NCBI GenBank assembly: GCA_028679035.1 | Contig: JAJRCL010000127.1 | Coordinates: 1-5,542, forward strand | Source of the DNA: Methanomicrobiales archaeon | Lineage (GTDB): Archaea > Halobacteriota > Methanomicrobia > Methanomicrobiales > JACTUA01 | DNA: 5,542 bases | Direction: 5' to 3' | In this document: positions 5,501-5,542 of the stretch, piece by piece | Layout of the letters: each line of letters starts with the position of its first letter | Numbering within the stretch: the first letter of the stretch is position 1 | Made by a program: the position numbers and the translations under genes | Notes under the pieces: model-generated | What the model saw: only the letters and a program-made list of their open reading frames with translations | Told to the model about the DNA's origin: nothing | The model's database searches: none

Positions 5501-5542
5501 GGCGCCAGCCAATAGCTCTATGTAGTGCATCAGCACTTGATA

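Noticed and set aside
5501..5536. Longer HAD protein from GTG 5536 or ATG 5530
   Set aside because: The extra 10-12 residues precede the first beta strand that normally opens a HAD domain, and neither start has a convincing ribosome binding site. It remains possible because the sequence ends at 5542.
5526..5537. Short inverted repeat GTGC-ATCA-GCAC
   Set aside because: The stem is only four base pairs, with no T-run or known operator context; expected by chance.

Overview
The window is a tightly packed stretch of a methanogenic archaeon's chromosome, and every gene in it reads on the minus strand. The proteins encoded after the first gene are diagnostic of methanogens: the two-ABC-domain component A2 (AtwA) of the methyl-coenzyme M reductase (MCR) activation system, and methanogenesis marker proteins 3, 6, 5 and 15. 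The moderately high G+C, GGAGG/GGTGA-type ribosome binding sites, ATG/GTG starts and protein wording fit a Methanomicrobiales-type euryarchaeon (Methanoculleus/Methanoregula-like). That placement is inference from flavour, not from a database match.

Reading in the direction of transcription (right to left): (1) 5500-4670, a soluble HAD-superfamily protein resembling the phosphorylation domain of P-type ATPases; (2) a 50-bp AT-rich gap (4620-4669) holding a possible promoter, the only sizeable non-coding gap between genes; (3) 4619-3009, atwA; (4) 2997-1477, mmp3; (5) 1480-1019, mmp6; (6) 1017-568, mmp5; (7) 571-1, the N-terminal 190 codons of mmp15, which runs off the left edge. From atwA onward the junctions are +11, -4, +1 and -4 nt. 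This indicates one polycistronic, translationally coupled message that continues past position 1. No RNA genes, mobile elements, CRISPR arrays or long repeats were seen.

The F430 nickel of MCR must be reduced to Ni(I) at extremely low potential in an ATP-dependent reaction. A2 is the established ATP-binding component. Mmp3 has been reported in MCR-activating preparations together with other markers (Mmp7, Mmp17, McrC) that are not in this window. Mmp15 carries an ASKHA ATPase domain like the activators of 2-hydroxyacyl-CoA dehydratases, which are ATP-driven electron donors. The cluster therefore looks like an ATP-dependent redox activation or maturation module for MCR.

The observations most worth following are these: Mmp5 and the N-terminal domain of its neighbour Mmp15 appear to be paralogous Cys-x-x-Cys domains, reminiscent of the 2-hydroxyglutaryl-CoA dehydratase D-subunit fold; Mmp3 seems to contain two cyclophilin-like segments; and a HAD protein lacking the usual DxD acid/base residue sits immediately upstream of atwA.
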